This document shows, one piece after another, positions 1 through 8,832 of a stretch of 64,000 nucleotides of DNA. Location: assembly GCA_038230515.1 (NCBI GenBank), contig JBBRND010000004.1, positions 124,001-188,000 on the forward strand, in the 5' to 3' direction. The translations under genes and the position numbers were made by a program. This stretch comes from JAPLDB01 sp038230515 (GTDB lineage: Bacteria; Bacteroidota; Bacteroidia; AKYH767-A; 2013-40CM-41-45). A model generated the notes under the pieces. It was not told the origin of the DNA. It made no database searches and saw only the letters and a program-made list of their open reading frames with translations. Positions within the stretch are counted from its first letter, which is position 1. Each line of letters begins with the position of its first letter.

Positions 1-204
1 TCAAAGGCCCAAAGATTTCTTTGCCACATTCCAATCAATAAAGTCACTCTTTTTCGCAGTCCTTCTTCTATCACGTACAAGTTCCTTGTGTTTCTCAGGA
101 ATCAAAAAATCGGCTTCCTTAATTTTAACTTCGTTGAATTTTTTCAATAGCTGAATGAAAAATTCATATTCTTTGTCGGGGATTTGCAGAGTGACTTGTT
201 TCAT
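1..204 (-). CDS. small hypothetical protein, possible antitoxin-like
   Basis: A complete 67-residue ORF whose TGA stop is the first three bases of the window. It is charged and predicted mostly helical, with an N-terminal MKQVTLQIPDKEYEFF segment typical of small Bacteroidetes proteins that often precede a RelE/ParE-type toxin. Any such partner would lie downstream, off the left edge, so the antitoxin reading is only an inference. It is divergent from mfd. A TATTTTTG match to the Bacteroidetes -7 box lies on its strand at 230-237. No conserved domain is recognised. Confidence 0.55.
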   Translation of the reverse strand: MKQVTLQIPDKEYEFFIQLLKKFNEVKIKEADFLIPEKHKELVRDRRRTAKKSDFIDWNVAKKSLGL

Positions 205-251
205 ATTGCTAACTTGTTTTAGTTGCTTACAAAAATAGATTAAAACTTCTG

Positions 252-3200
252 ATGTTTAATTTTCATTCAAACATTTCTTCCGACCTTCGCTTCCAGTTTA
301 AAAGATTTGTGACGAGAGAAGAATTGCTGGGGTTGTTTGGAAATAAACCCCAGGTACGATTTGTAGAAAAGCTTTTATCAGAACCTGCCGGTCATCGCAT
401 ACACCTCCGGGGATTTGCGGGTTCTGCCGACTCTCTTTTTGCCGCTTCCATAGGCAGCAAAGTTTCCGCCACGCAAATTTTCATTTTGAACGACAAAGAG
501 GAAGCAGCATACTTTCAGAATAACGTAGACAATGTGCTCGGAGAGAATTCATCTCTTCTTTTTCCGGCTTCTTACAAGAAGACCTTTCAGATTGATGAAT
601 TAGACAATGCCAATGTGCTTCAGCGCGCTGAAGTATTGAACAGGGTCAATAAAAGTTCAAACAGGCAACTCATTGTAACTTATCCCGAAGCGATTACTGA
701 GAAAGTCGTCACGAGGAAAAACCTTGAACAGAACTCCATAGACCTTCGCGTGAATGAAAAAGTCTCCATTGATTTCATCAATGAGTTTTTACAGCATCAT
801 GGATTTGAGTTTACTGATTTCGTGGCACAAGCAGGAGAATACAGTCTTCGCGGAGGGATCGTAGATATTTATTCGTTTGCAAACGAACTTCCGTACCGTG
901 TTGAGTTGAGTGGTGATGAAGTGGAAAGTATCCGCACATTCGATCCTGAAACGCAACTGAGCGTTCAGGCAATGAATCATGTTACTATCATTCCGAATGT
1001 GCAAACGCAATTGCTAAAGGAGAGTAGGACTTCTTTCTTCGAGTTCATTCCCGGAAATTCTGCAATCTGGTTTAAAGATGTAAAGTTTGTTGTTGACTTC
1101 ATCAGAGAAAACCTTGAAAAGGTTTTTATTGAAACCGATGAGACAAAATCTTATTCCTCTGAAAAGCTGAAGGAGATTTTTGAGACGTCAGAAGAAGCTC
1201 TATTGCATTTTGAAAAGTTCACGACTCTGGAATTTGGAACAGCATTTCATTTCACATCCGATAACAAATTTGAATTTCAATTCTCTCCTCAGCCCTCTTT
1301 CAATAAGAACTTCGCGCTGCTCACTAAAAATCTTCAACAGAATGCTGAGCTGAAAATAAAGAACCTCATTCTTGTTGATTCTGCCAAACAGAGTGAGCGT
1401 CTGTATTCCATCTTCGAAGATTTAGAAAAGAAAAATCCTCGTGAAAATAAAGTAGAGTTCACCTCCATTCCGCTTTCACTGCACGAAGGATTTATTGATC
1501 ACGAACTCAAGCTTGCCTGCTATACCGATCACCAGATTTTTGATCGCTACCATCGTTTTCGGTTAAAGAAAAACTACAGCAAGAGCGAAGCAATTACGCT
1601 GAAGGAATTGTACGCGCTCAAGCCCGGAGATTTTGTCACGCATATTGATCACGGTATCGGCAGATACGGAGGGCTTGAAATTATTGATGCTGGCGGAACT
1701 CCACAGGAAGCGGTGCGATTGATTTATAAAGACAACGACATTCTTTATGTAAGCATTCACTCACTGCATCGCATTGCAAAGTACACGGGAAAAGAAGGAA
1801 CTGCTCCGTCTCTTCACAAACTCGGCTCTAATACATGGAGCAACCTGAAGCAGAAAACAAAGAAGCGCGTTAAGGATATTGCAAAAGATCTGATTAAACT
1901 TTATGCGCAGCGCAGGGCGAAGAAAGGTTTTGCATTCAGTCCTGATACGTACATGCAAACAGAACTTGAGGCCAGTTTTATTTACGAAGACACTCCCGAC
2001 CAGATAAAGAGCACGCGCGATGTGAAGAAGGATATGGAGAAGGAATATCCTATGGATCGTCTTATTTGCGGTGATGTTGGTTTCGGAAAGACAGAAGTGG
2101 CGCTGCGCGCAGCATTCAAGGCAGTGAACGATAGCAAGCAGGTGGCAGTGCTTGTGCCGACTACAATTCTTGCATTGCAGCATTACCAGACTTTCAAAGA
2201 CCGGCTGAAAGATTTTCCATGTACGATTGATTACATCAACCGTTTTAAGACTCCCGCAAAGCAAAAAGAGACACTTCAAAAATTAGCTGAGGGAAAAATT
2301 GATATCATAATCGGCACACATCGCTTGCTCGGCAAGGATGTAAAGTTCAAAGACCTTGGATTAATGATTGTGGACGAAGAACAAAAATTCGGAGTGGCTG
2401 CAAAGGAAAAGCTTCGCGCCCTGAGGGTAGATGTAGATACTCTCACGCTTACTGCTACGCCAATTCCGCGTACGCTGCATTTCTCTTTGATGGGCGCACG
2501 TGACATGAGCATCATCAACACTCCGCCACCGAATCGTTTTCCAATCACCACTGAACTGCATGTCTTCAACGATCAGCTGATTCGCGAAGCAATCAATTAT
2601 GAAGTGGAAAGAGGCGGCCAGGTTTTTTTCATTCACAATCGCGTGAGCGATATTCATGACATGGCTACAATGATTCAGAAACTTTGTCCGCAGGTAAGTA
2701 TTTCTGTCGGACATGGGCAGATGGACGGAGACAAGCTCGAAGAAGTCATGCTGCATTTCATCAGCGGTGAAAGCGATGTACTGATCTCAACCACAATCAT
2801 TGAAAGCGGACTTGACATTGCAAATGCAAATACAATCATCATTAACCAGGCGCAGAATTTCGGTTTGAGTGACATGCACCAGATGCGGGGGCGTGTGGGG
2901 CGTTCAAATAAACATGCGTTCTGTTATTTGCTCACACCGCCAACAACAGTGCTCACCAGCGAAGCGCGGCAGCGACTCAAAGCGATTGAAGAATTTTCAG
3001 ATCTCGGAAGCGGCTTCAACATTGCAATGCGTGATCTTGACATCCGCGGAGCAGGAAATTTATTGGGAGGGGAGCAGAGCGGATTCATCAGCGAAATTGG
3101 TTATGAGATGTACCACAAAATTCTTGATGAGGCAATTGCAGAACTTAAGGAAACAGAGTTTGCCGATCTCTTCAAAGAAGAAATTGAATCGAAACCATTT

Positions 3201-3689
3201 GTGCGTGATTGTACGATTGAAACCGATCTCGAGATAATGCTGCCGACAGATTACGTGAACAGCGTAAGTGAGCGATTGCTTCTTTACAAAGAAGTGGATG
3301 CGCTTGCTAATGAAGAAGCATTAAAGACATTTGAAAATAATCTTCGTGACCGATTCGGCCCAATGCCAAAACAGGCAAATGAATTGATGGCAACTATTCG
3401 CCTGCGATGGCTGGCAGGGAAACTTGGATTTGAAAAAATATCGCTTCGTAATAAACGTATGACCGGATACTTTGTGAGCAATCCTGCCAGTCACTTTTAC
3501 AATTCAGAAATTTTCGCACGCATCATGCAGTTTGTAAAAGAAAATGCTGCGCGATGTAAAATGAAGCAGGAGGGAAATAAACTTTCGCTCAGTATTCAAA
3601 AGGTGGAAACAGTGGATAAGGCGAATGAAGTGTTGGGGAAAATATCAGGTTGGCTTTTTCGCGAGAGTCATTCTTGCCATAGTGAATAA
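252..3689 (+). CDS. mfd: transcription-repair coupling factor Mfd
   Basis: This 1145-residue DNA translocase removes RNA polymerase stalled at lesions and recruits UvrA. The N-terminal third is the UvrB-like damage-recognition part. The CarD-like RNA-polymerase-interaction domain starts near residue 455 (LKPGDFVTHIDHGIGRYGG). The RecG-like helicase core follows, with Walker A GDVGFGKT at 607-614 and Walker B DEEQ at 708-711. The helicase C-terminal part contains QMRGRVGRS, and a TRCF domain closes the protein. Length and order are normal for the family. It stands alone, divergent from the 67-residue gene, with 193 bp and no gene after it. The ATG at 252 is the first in the frame; the N-terminus is only mildly uncertain. 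Confidence 0.97.
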   Translation: MFNFHSNISSDLRFQFKRFVTREELLGLFGNKPQVRFVEKLLSEPAGHRIHLRGFAGSADSLFAASIGSKVSATQIFILNDKEEAAYFQNNVDNVLGENSSLLFPASYKKTFQIDELDNANVLQRAEVLNRVNKSSNRQLIVTYPEAITEKVVTRKNLEQNSIDLRVNEKVSIDFINEFLQHHGFEFTDFVAQAGEYSLRGGIVDIYSFANELPYRVELSGDEVESIRTFDPETQLSVQAMNHVTIIPNVQTQLLKESRTSFFEFIPGNSAIWFKDVKFVVDFIRENLEKVFIETDETKSYSSEKLKEIFETSEEALLHFEKFTTLEFGTAFHFTSDNKFEFQFSPQPSFNKNFALLTKNLQQNAELKIKNLILVDSAKQSERLYSIFEDLEKKNPRENKVEFTSIPLSLHEGFIDHELKLACYTDHQIFDRYHRFRLKKNYSKSEAITLKELYALKPGDFVTHIDHGIGRYGGLEIIDAGGTPQEAVRLIYKDNDILYVSIHSLHRIAKYTGKEGTAPSLHKLGSNTWSNLKQKTKKRVKDIAKDLIKLYAQRRAKKGFAFSPDTYMQTELEASFIYEDTPDQIKSTRDVKKDMEKEYPMDRLICGDVGFGKTEVALRAAFKAVNDSKQVAVLVPTTILALQHYQTFKDRLKDFPCTIDYINRFKTPAKQKETLQKLAEGKIDIIIGTHRLLGKDVKFKDLGLMIVDEEQKFGVAAKEKLRALRVDVDTLTLTATPIPRTLHFSLMGARDMSIINTPPPNRFPITTELHVFNDQLIREAINYEVERGGQVFFIHNRVSDIHDMATMIQKLCPQVSISVGHGQMDGDKLEEVMLHFISGESDVLISTTIIESGLDIANANTIIINQAQNFGLSDMHQMRGRVGRSNKHAFCYLLTPPTTVLTSEARQRLKAIEEFSDLGSGFNIAMRDLDIRGAGNLLGGEQSGFISEIGYEMYHKILDEAIAELKETEFADLFKEEIESKPFVRDCTIETDLEIMLPTDYVNSVSERLLLYKEVDALANEEALKTFENNLRDRFGPMPKQANELMATIRLRWLAGKLGFEKISLRNKRMTGYFVSNPASHFYNSEIFARIMQFVKENAARCKMKQEGNKLSLSIQKVETVDKANEVLGKISGWLFRESHSCHSE

Positions 3690-3924
3690 TCAAATTTAAT
3701 TACTTTATTAAGAAAAAGGAGTTCCTTCAAAGGTTTTTTTCCACACGGCATCTTACATATCTCACAAACATACCCTTCAAACCCTGTAAATACGCAAGAT
3801 GAAAATAGACTCGGCTGATCCATACAGATAACCCAATATTATCATTAAGAAACGGCTGTTCATCTCTTGGATTTTTAACCTTATGCTATTCGGAACTTTT
3901 AATTTTAAATTTCACACGCCCGTA

Positions 3925-4884
3925 ATGAAATCAGTCCGCATCTTTGCAATCCTCGTCATCTATATTCTTCTACAATTTGTGTGGTGGAGTTACCTTCTCG
4001 TAAAATTAAATGACGAAGTCTATGAGCACAGAATCGAAAATGTATATTTGAAGAATGCGGACGAAGCACAAGCAAGAGCGGAGGAACGAAAGCTCATCGT
4101 AAAACTTCACTCACGCTATTGGATGATTTTGGGCGAAGGAATAGTATTCCTCTCGCTGCTCTCATGGGTAACTTTTCAAACGGTTCGATCAATCAGAAAA
4201 GAAATGGAACTCGCACGGATGCAGAAAAATTTTCTTCTCAGTATCACGCACGAATTCAAATCGCCACTGGCATCCATCAAACTTTATTTGCAAACTATAC
4301 AGAAACATTCGCTCGATAAAGATAAGGAGCAATCGTTTATTGCGAAAGCCATTGCAGATACCGAACGCCTCGACACGCTGGTAGAGAACACGCTACTCGC
4401 AAATATGATTGATCACAAAGGATATTCATTCAACAAAGATCAGATCAACTTCAGTGCTCTTGTGCGGCTCATCACGCAAAAATTTAATTCGCTACCCGAT
4501 TTTGAACAGCGCATTCAGCAGAGGATTGCCGATGACATTTCAATTTACGGAGACAAACTTGCGCTCACACTATTGCTCAATAATCTTTTTGAGAACGCTT
4601 TAAAATATTCTCCGCAGAAAACAGAAGTAAATGTGGAGTTGAAAAAAGAAGGAGAAAAGATTTTGCTAAAAGTATCCGACCACGGACAGGGAATCTCATC
4701 TGCTGAAAAAGAAAAAGTATTCCGCAAATTTTACCGCAGCGGAAACGAAGAAACGCGAAAGACGAAAGGAACCGGCTTGGGATTATTTCTTGTAAAGTAT
4801 ATTTCCGAAAATCATAACGGGAAAATTTCTGTCAGAGACAACCATCCTCAGGGAAGTATTTTTGAAATTATTTTTTCGGCTTAG
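3925..4884 (+). CDS. two-component sensor histidine kinase (orphan)
   Basis: This membrane kinase has two transmembrane helices in its first 80 residues, flanking a short periplasmic loop of about 50 residues. There is no recognisable sensor or HAMP domain. The DHp domain carries the phospho-acceptor His in SITHEFKSPLASIKL (residue 109 from this start). The ATPase domain shows the N box (LLNNLFENALKYSP), DHGQGIS and GTGLGLFLV. The frame stays open upstream to an ATG at 3883, but I prefer 3925 because MKSVRIFAILVIYILLQF is a normal positively charged start to a membrane helix. No response regulator is adjacent, so its partner is elsewhere. Only 3 bp separate its stop from that of the convergent small membrane ORF. 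Confidence 0.9.
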   Translation: MKSVRIFAILVIYILLQFVWWSYLLVKLNDEVYEHRIENVYLKNADEAQARAEERKLIVKLHSRYWMILGEGIVFLSLLSWVTFQTVRSIRKEMELARMQKNFLLSITHEFKSPLASIKLYLQTIQKHSLDKDKEQSFIAKAIADTERLDTLVENTLLANMIDHKGYSFNKDQINFSALVRLITQKFNSLPDFEQRIQQRIADDISIYGDKLALTLLLNNLFENALKYSPQKTEVNVELKKEGEKILLKVSDHGQGISSAEKEKVFRKFYRSGNEETRKTKGTGLGLFLVKYISENHNGKISVRDNHPQGSIFEIIFSA

Positions 4885-4887
4885 CGA

Positions 4888-5040
4888 TTATTGCTGACTC
4901 GCAAAGAAGCTGACTGCCACAAAAACGAAAGCATAAAATAAAACTACAGCCATCAGGTTCACCATCGGTTTTCTGTAAAGCATATATTTATCAAATAAGA
5001 CCTGATGAAATTCATTTTCGTGTGTGTACATTTTTTCCAT
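4888..5040 (-). CDS. small membrane protein, unknown function
   Basis: A 50-residue ORF starting MEKMYTHENEFHQ and ending in one strong hydrophobic helix (VNLMAVVLFYAFVFVAVSFFA) and a short SQQ tail. The ORF extends upstream to 5142, but the added residues are Cys- and Trp-rich and look untranslated, so the ATG at 5040 is preferred. It converges on the histidine kinase gene. No family is recognised. The clear soluble head plus single-helix layout argues for a real small protein, without proof of expression. Confidence 0.5.
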   Translation of the reverse strand: MEKMYTHENEFHQVLFDKYMLYRKPMVNLMAVVLFYAFVFVAVSFFASQQ

Positions 5041-5175
5041 GCAATAAAAATACGCCTTCAATAAACCCTTGGTAAGAAAAAACCACCTTTCTCTTACACA
5101 ACACATTCCAATTCCTTCCATTTTTGTAATTTCGCGCTGCACTCAATTGTTAATTTCAAATTCTAATTCCCCAAT

Positions 5176-7443
5176 ATGGCATTCGACATAAACATGATAA
5201 AGCAGGTCTATCAGAACCTGCCTTCGCGCATCAGTGCGGCTCGCAAACTTGTAAACCGTCCGCTCACGCTTACTGAAAAAATTCTTTACACCCATTTGAG
5301 CGAAGAACTTCCTCAAAAACCTTTTCAGCGCGGAACTTCTTATGTTGATTTCAATCCTGATCGTGTGGGAATGCAGGATGCTACTGCGCAAATGGCGTTG
5401 CTTCAGTTCATGCAGGCGGGAAGACCGAAAGTTGCTGTGCCTTCTACCGTTCATTGCGACCATTTAATACAGGCACAGGTTGGTGCGAAAGCAGATCTCA
5501 CAACAGCACTTGATAAAAACAAAGAGGTGTACGATTTTCTTGCATCGGTCTGTAATAAATACGGACTCGGTTTCTGGAAACCCGGAGCAGGAATTATTCA
5601 CCAGGTAATTCTTGAGCAGTATGCTTTCCCCGGTGCGTTGATGATCGGAACGGATTCTCACACCGTAAATGCAGGAGGACTCGGAATGATTGCCATCGGA
5701 GTTGGTGGTGCTGATGCATGTGATGTAATGGCAGGACTTCCGTGGGAATTAAAGTTTCCGAAACTCATCGGAGTAAAACTCACGGGTAAATTGAGCGGAT
5801 GGGCTTCTGCGAAAGATGTTATTCTGAAAGTTGCAGGCATCCTAACCGTGAAAGGCGGTACAGATAAAATTCTTGAATACTTTGGCGAAGGCGCGGAGTC
5901 GCTTTCATGCACGGGCAAAGGAACCATCTGCAACATGGGAGCGGAGATCGGAGCGACTACTTCTATTTTCTGCTACGATAAAAAGATGGCTGATTATCTG
6001 AAAGGAACCGATCGCGCTGATGTGGCAGCCGAAGCAGATAAAGTATCTGAGCATCTTCGCGGGGATAAAGAAGTGTATGAATCTCCCGAAAAATATTTTG
6101 ATGAAGTGATTGAAATAAATTTGTCAGAACTTGAGCCGCATATCAACGGACCATTCACTCCCGATCTTGCGTGGCCTATTTCAAAGTTTGCAGCAGCAGT
6201 AAAAGAAAATGGTTGGCCCCGTTATTTCGAAGTGGGCTTGATCGGCTCGTGCACCAATTCATCTTACGAAGATCTTACACGCTCTGCTTCCATTGCGCGG
6301 CTTGCCATCAAAAATAAATTAAAATCAAAATCAGAATTTACAATTACTCCCGGTTCGGAGCAGGTGCGTTACACTGCCGAACGTGACGGGCTGCTTCAGG
6401 AGTTTGAAGAAATTGGCGGAGTAGTTCTTGCCAATGCCTGCGGTCCGTGCATCGGGCAGTGGGCGCGGCATCGCAAGAGTGGTGAGCCGAAAAATTCCAT
6501 CATCACTTCTTACAACCGCAATTTTGCAAAACGAAATGACGGTGATCCGAACACACATGCTTTTGTTGCATCGCCTGAAATTGTAACTGCCATGGTTCTC
6601 TCTGGCGATCTTTGTTTCAACCCGATGACGGACACGCTCACTAACGGTGCGGGCGAAAAAATAAAACTTCCTGAACCGATGGGAATGGAACTTCCTCCAA
6701 AAGGTTTTGCAGTTGATGATGCCGGCTATCAGCAACCTGCGAAGGATGGAAACAATATTCAGGTGATCGTGTCACCAACTTCCGATCGTTTGCAAATTCT
6801 CGATCCGTTTGCTCCATGGGAAGGAACCGATCTGAAGGGATTAAAACTTTTGATAAAAGCAAAAGGAAAATGCACAACCGATCACATCTCCATGGCGGGT
6901 CCGTGGCTGAAGTATCGCGGACATCTCGACAATATTTCAAACAACATGCTCATCGGTGCGCTCAATGCTTTCAATGATAAAACGGATTCAGTAAAAAATC
7001 AATTGACCGGTGCGTATGATACTGTGCCGAAAGTTCAGCGTGCATACAAAGCAGCGCATGTCGGTAGCATTGTAGTGGGCGATGAAAATTATGGCGAAGG
7101 TTCTTCGCGCGAACATGCAGCGATGGAGCCGCGCCATCTCGGTGTGCGCGCCATTCTTGTAAAATCTTTTGCGCGCATTCACGAAACCAATCTCAAGAAG
7201 CAAGGAATGTTGGCAATCACGTTTGCAAACAAAGCGGACTACGATAAAATTAAAGAAGACGATACCATTGACATTCTCGGACTGCAATCATTCGCTCCCG
7301 ATTCTCATCTCACTGTTGCTTTTCATCATGCTGACGGAACAACAGACGAAATAAAAGTGAACCACACCTACAACGAAAATCAGATTGAGTGGTTTAAAGC
7401 CGGAGGTGCATTGAATATTATCCGCTCACAAGTTGGGGCGTAA
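5176..7443 (+). CDS. aconitate hydratase, mitochondrial-like type
   Basis: Interconverts citrate and isocitrate in the TCA cycle using a [4Fe-4S] cluster. At 755 residues it is the length of mitochondrial aconitase and the bacterial enzymes like it, not the ~890-residue AcnA or AcnB types. Cluster ligands are Cys359 (IGSCTNSSYEDL) and Cys422/Cys425 (ANACGPCIGQW), essentially the spacing of the mitochondrial enzyme. The swivel domain with GDENYGEGSSREHAAMEPR lies near residues 633-652. It is monocistronic, and its stop is 5 bp from the convergent ispD stop, leaving no space for a separate terminator. A TAATTTCG -7-like box lies within 60 bp upstream of the start. Confidence 0.96.
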   Translation: MAFDINMIKQVYQNLPSRISAARKLVNRPLTLTEKILYTHLSEELPQKPFQRGTSYVDFNPDRVGMQDATAQMALLQFMQAGRPKVAVPSTVHCDHLIQAQVGAKADLTTALDKNKEVYDFLASVCNKYGLGFWKPGAGIIHQVILEQYAFPGALMIGTDSHTVNAGGLGMIAIGVGGADACDVMAGLPWELKFPKLIGVKLTGKLSGWASAKDVILKVAGILTVKGGTDKILEYFGEGAESLSCTGKGTICNMGAEIGATTSIFCYDKKMADYLKGTDRADVAAEADKVSEHLRGDKEVYESPEKYFDEVIEINLSELEPHINGPFTPDLAWPISKFAAAVKENGWPRYFEVGLIGSCTNSSYEDLTRSASIARLAIKNKLKSKSEFTITPGSEQVRYTAERDGLLQEFEEIGGVVLANACGPCIGQWARHRKSGEPKNSIITSYNRNFAKRNDGDPNTHAFVASPEIVTAMVLSGDLCFNPMTDTLTNGAGEKIKLPEPMGMELPPKGFAVDDAGYQQPAKDGNNIQVIVSPTSDRLQILDPFAPWEGTDLKGLKLLIKAKGKCTTDHISMAGPWLKYRGHLDNISNNMLIGALNAFNDKTDSVKNQLTGAYDTVPKVQRAYKAAHVGSIVVGDENYGEGSSREHAAMEPRHLGVRAILVKSFARIHETNLKKQGMLAITFANKADYDKIKEDDTIDILGLQSFAPDSHLTVAFHHADGTTDEIKVNHTYNENQIEWFKAGGALNIIRSQVGA

Positions 7444-7448
7444 TATTT

Positions 7449-8123
7449 TTATGCCTGCCGGTTTTTGAGAATTGTTTCTGCAAGCATCAGATCAACAGGA
7501 AAAGTGATCTTGATGTTTTCGCGCTCACCTTCTATCAGATTTATTTTTTCTCCTGATGATTCTGTTACTGACGCATCATCAGTAAAAATGTTTTTAAATT
7601 CTGATTGATATGCTTTCTTCAGAATTTCTGAATTAAAATATTGCGGGGTTTGAATGATGACGAATGAATTTCGGTCTGCAATTTTGCTTCCCTCCTCCTC
7701 TACTTTTCTAATTGACTCATTGATGCGAATGCATGGCACTGCATTTCCTTTTTGTTCTGCCTCAACAAAACATTTTTTTATCAGCGCAACGCTTGCAAAC
7801 GGGCGCACTCCGTCATGTATGGCTACAATGCTTTCTTCTTTTACAAACTCAAGCCCGTTCTTTACTGAATGAAACCGTGTTTCGCCTCCGGCTGCAAGCT
7901 GATGGGGAATGTTGAAATTATGTTTTGCACAAAGTGTTTTCCATTCTTCCATTTCTTTTTGCGGCAGCACAACGATGAGTTGCATCTGTGCATCGGCTTC
8001 GTGAAACCGCGCAATGGTGTGCATGAGGATGGGCTTGCCGTCTAGCAGCAGAAACTGTTTGGGGGTTTCTGCTTTCATTCGGCTGCCGCTGCCGCCTGCT
8101 ACTATGATGATGTAGTGTTTCAA
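7449..8123 (-). CDS. ispD: 2-C-methyl-D-erythritol 4-phosphate cytidylyltransferase
   Basis: Third enzyme of the MEP isoprenoid pathway: transfers CMP from CTP to methylerythritol phosphate. The 224 residues are a full-length nucleotidyltransferase. The N-terminal loop IIVAGGSGSRMKAETPKQFL binds CTP, AIHDGVRPF carries the central Asp, and TDDASVTE and the final DLMLAE complete the family pattern. It is convergent with aconitase. Upstream lies a 709-bp gene-free stretch holding the first 21-bp repeat array. No other MEP pathway genes are nearby. Confidence 0.95.
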   Translation of the reverse strand: MKHYIIIVAGGSGSRMKAETPKQFLLLDGKPILMHTIARFHEADAQMQLIVVLPQKEMEEWKTLCAKHNFNIPHQLAAGGETRFHSVKNGLEFVKEESIVAIHDGVRPFASVALIKKCFVEAEQKGNAVPCIRINESIRKVEEEGSKIADRNSFVIIQTPQYFNSEILKKAYQSEFKNIFTDDASVTESSGEKINLIEGERENIKITFPVDLMLAETILKNRQA

Positions 8124-8308
8124 ATCGGGGTATTATTTTTTGTAACCATGAAAGGGTTTAAAACCTTTTCGGATTATTTTTCACTTAAACTCCCCGCAAC
8201 AAATCTACAAACTTTCGTTTATTCAACACCCGTATGTTGAATAAACGCAACTTCCCAACGTGTCAGCCCCCTAACGGAAATAAACAACACCTTTTCTCTT
8301 TTACGTTT
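8124..8308. other. gene-free stretch upstream of ispD
   Basis: About 185 bp between the ispD start and the repeat array, part of a 709-bp gap (8124-8832). It contains a CCCCCTAACGGAAATAAAC segment similar to the CTAACGGAA motif at 27231-27258 and 28181-28205. No tRNA or conserved RNA was recognised, and the ispD promoter could not be placed confidently. Confidence 0.4.
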
Positions 8309-8560
8309 CATACATTTCTTTAGAAGGCACATGCAAAAGGAAAGTATAATCATACAAAAGGAATGTATAGTCATGCAAGTAAAATGTATGATCATACAAA
8401 AGGAATGTACGGTCATACATTCGTCCTGAAGGTACATACAAAGGAAATGTTTGATCATACATTCGCCCTGAAGGTACATACAAAGGAAATGTTTGATCAT
8501 ACATTCGCCCTGAAGGTACATACAAAGGGAATGTATGACCATACAAGCTTTGTAAAGCAT
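8309..8560. repeat. 21-bp tandem repeat array 1 (12 units)
   Basis: Twelve consecutive units of exactly 21 bp, each beginning CATAC or CATGC, with no insertions or deletions. From 8414 two unit types alternate, giving a near-identical 42-bp higher-order repeat (units starting at 8414, 8456 and 8498 begin CATACATTCG). Unit junctions form palindromes such as ATGATCAT. Because 21 is a multiple of three, both strands stay open over most of the array and give spurious-looking heptad peptides (HTKEMFD / HTFALKV on plus). The first unit contains a stop in the plus heptad frame. There are no conserved direct repeats with unique spacers, so it is not CRISPR. Confidence 0.93.
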
Positions 8561-8736
8561 CTTTTTGAACTAAAAATGCCATTTTGTGAAATTTCTATAA
8601 AAACTAATGCCCCCTTCGGGATTATGACTCACATCCCAACTCACAACATCTGACGGCTCAGCAATGCGAAATCCCAACTTCTACCCCACTGTAGCGGCAG
8701 AAAGACTTTAGGAGATGGATTTGCAGGGCTGCATTA

Positions 8737-8772
8737 AAAAAAAAGGACTGCCTTGCCAGCAATCCTTCTTTC
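8737..8772 (-). terminator. rho-independent terminator of queA
   Basis: Read on the minus strand, AAGGATTGC and GCAGTCCTT form a stem with one mismatch around a 7-base loop, followed directly by a run of nine T. It lies 61 bp past the queA stop. Confidence 0.75.
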
Positions 8773-8832
8773 AAATAAATCAATAAAATAATTAACCTGT
8801 TTCTTCTTCTCTCCCCCTTCAGGGCATTGGGT

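Noticed and set aside
1761..2279. 172-codon minus-strand ORF inside mfd
   Set aside because: Shadow of a strongly supported gene, with no domain or start context.
3690..3924. Regulatory RNA between mfd and the kinase gene
   Set aside because: No stable hairpin, T run or recognised motif; the stretch looks like an ordinary spacer.
8309..8560. CRISPR array
   Set aside because: Units are contiguous, with no constant repeat separated by unique spacers, and no cas gene is present.
8219..8653. ORFs on both strands over array 1 with heptad peptides
   Set aside because: Openness follows from the 21-bp period and near-palindromic units; two opposite-strand proteins over the same repeat are unlikely, and the first unit has a stop in the plus frame.
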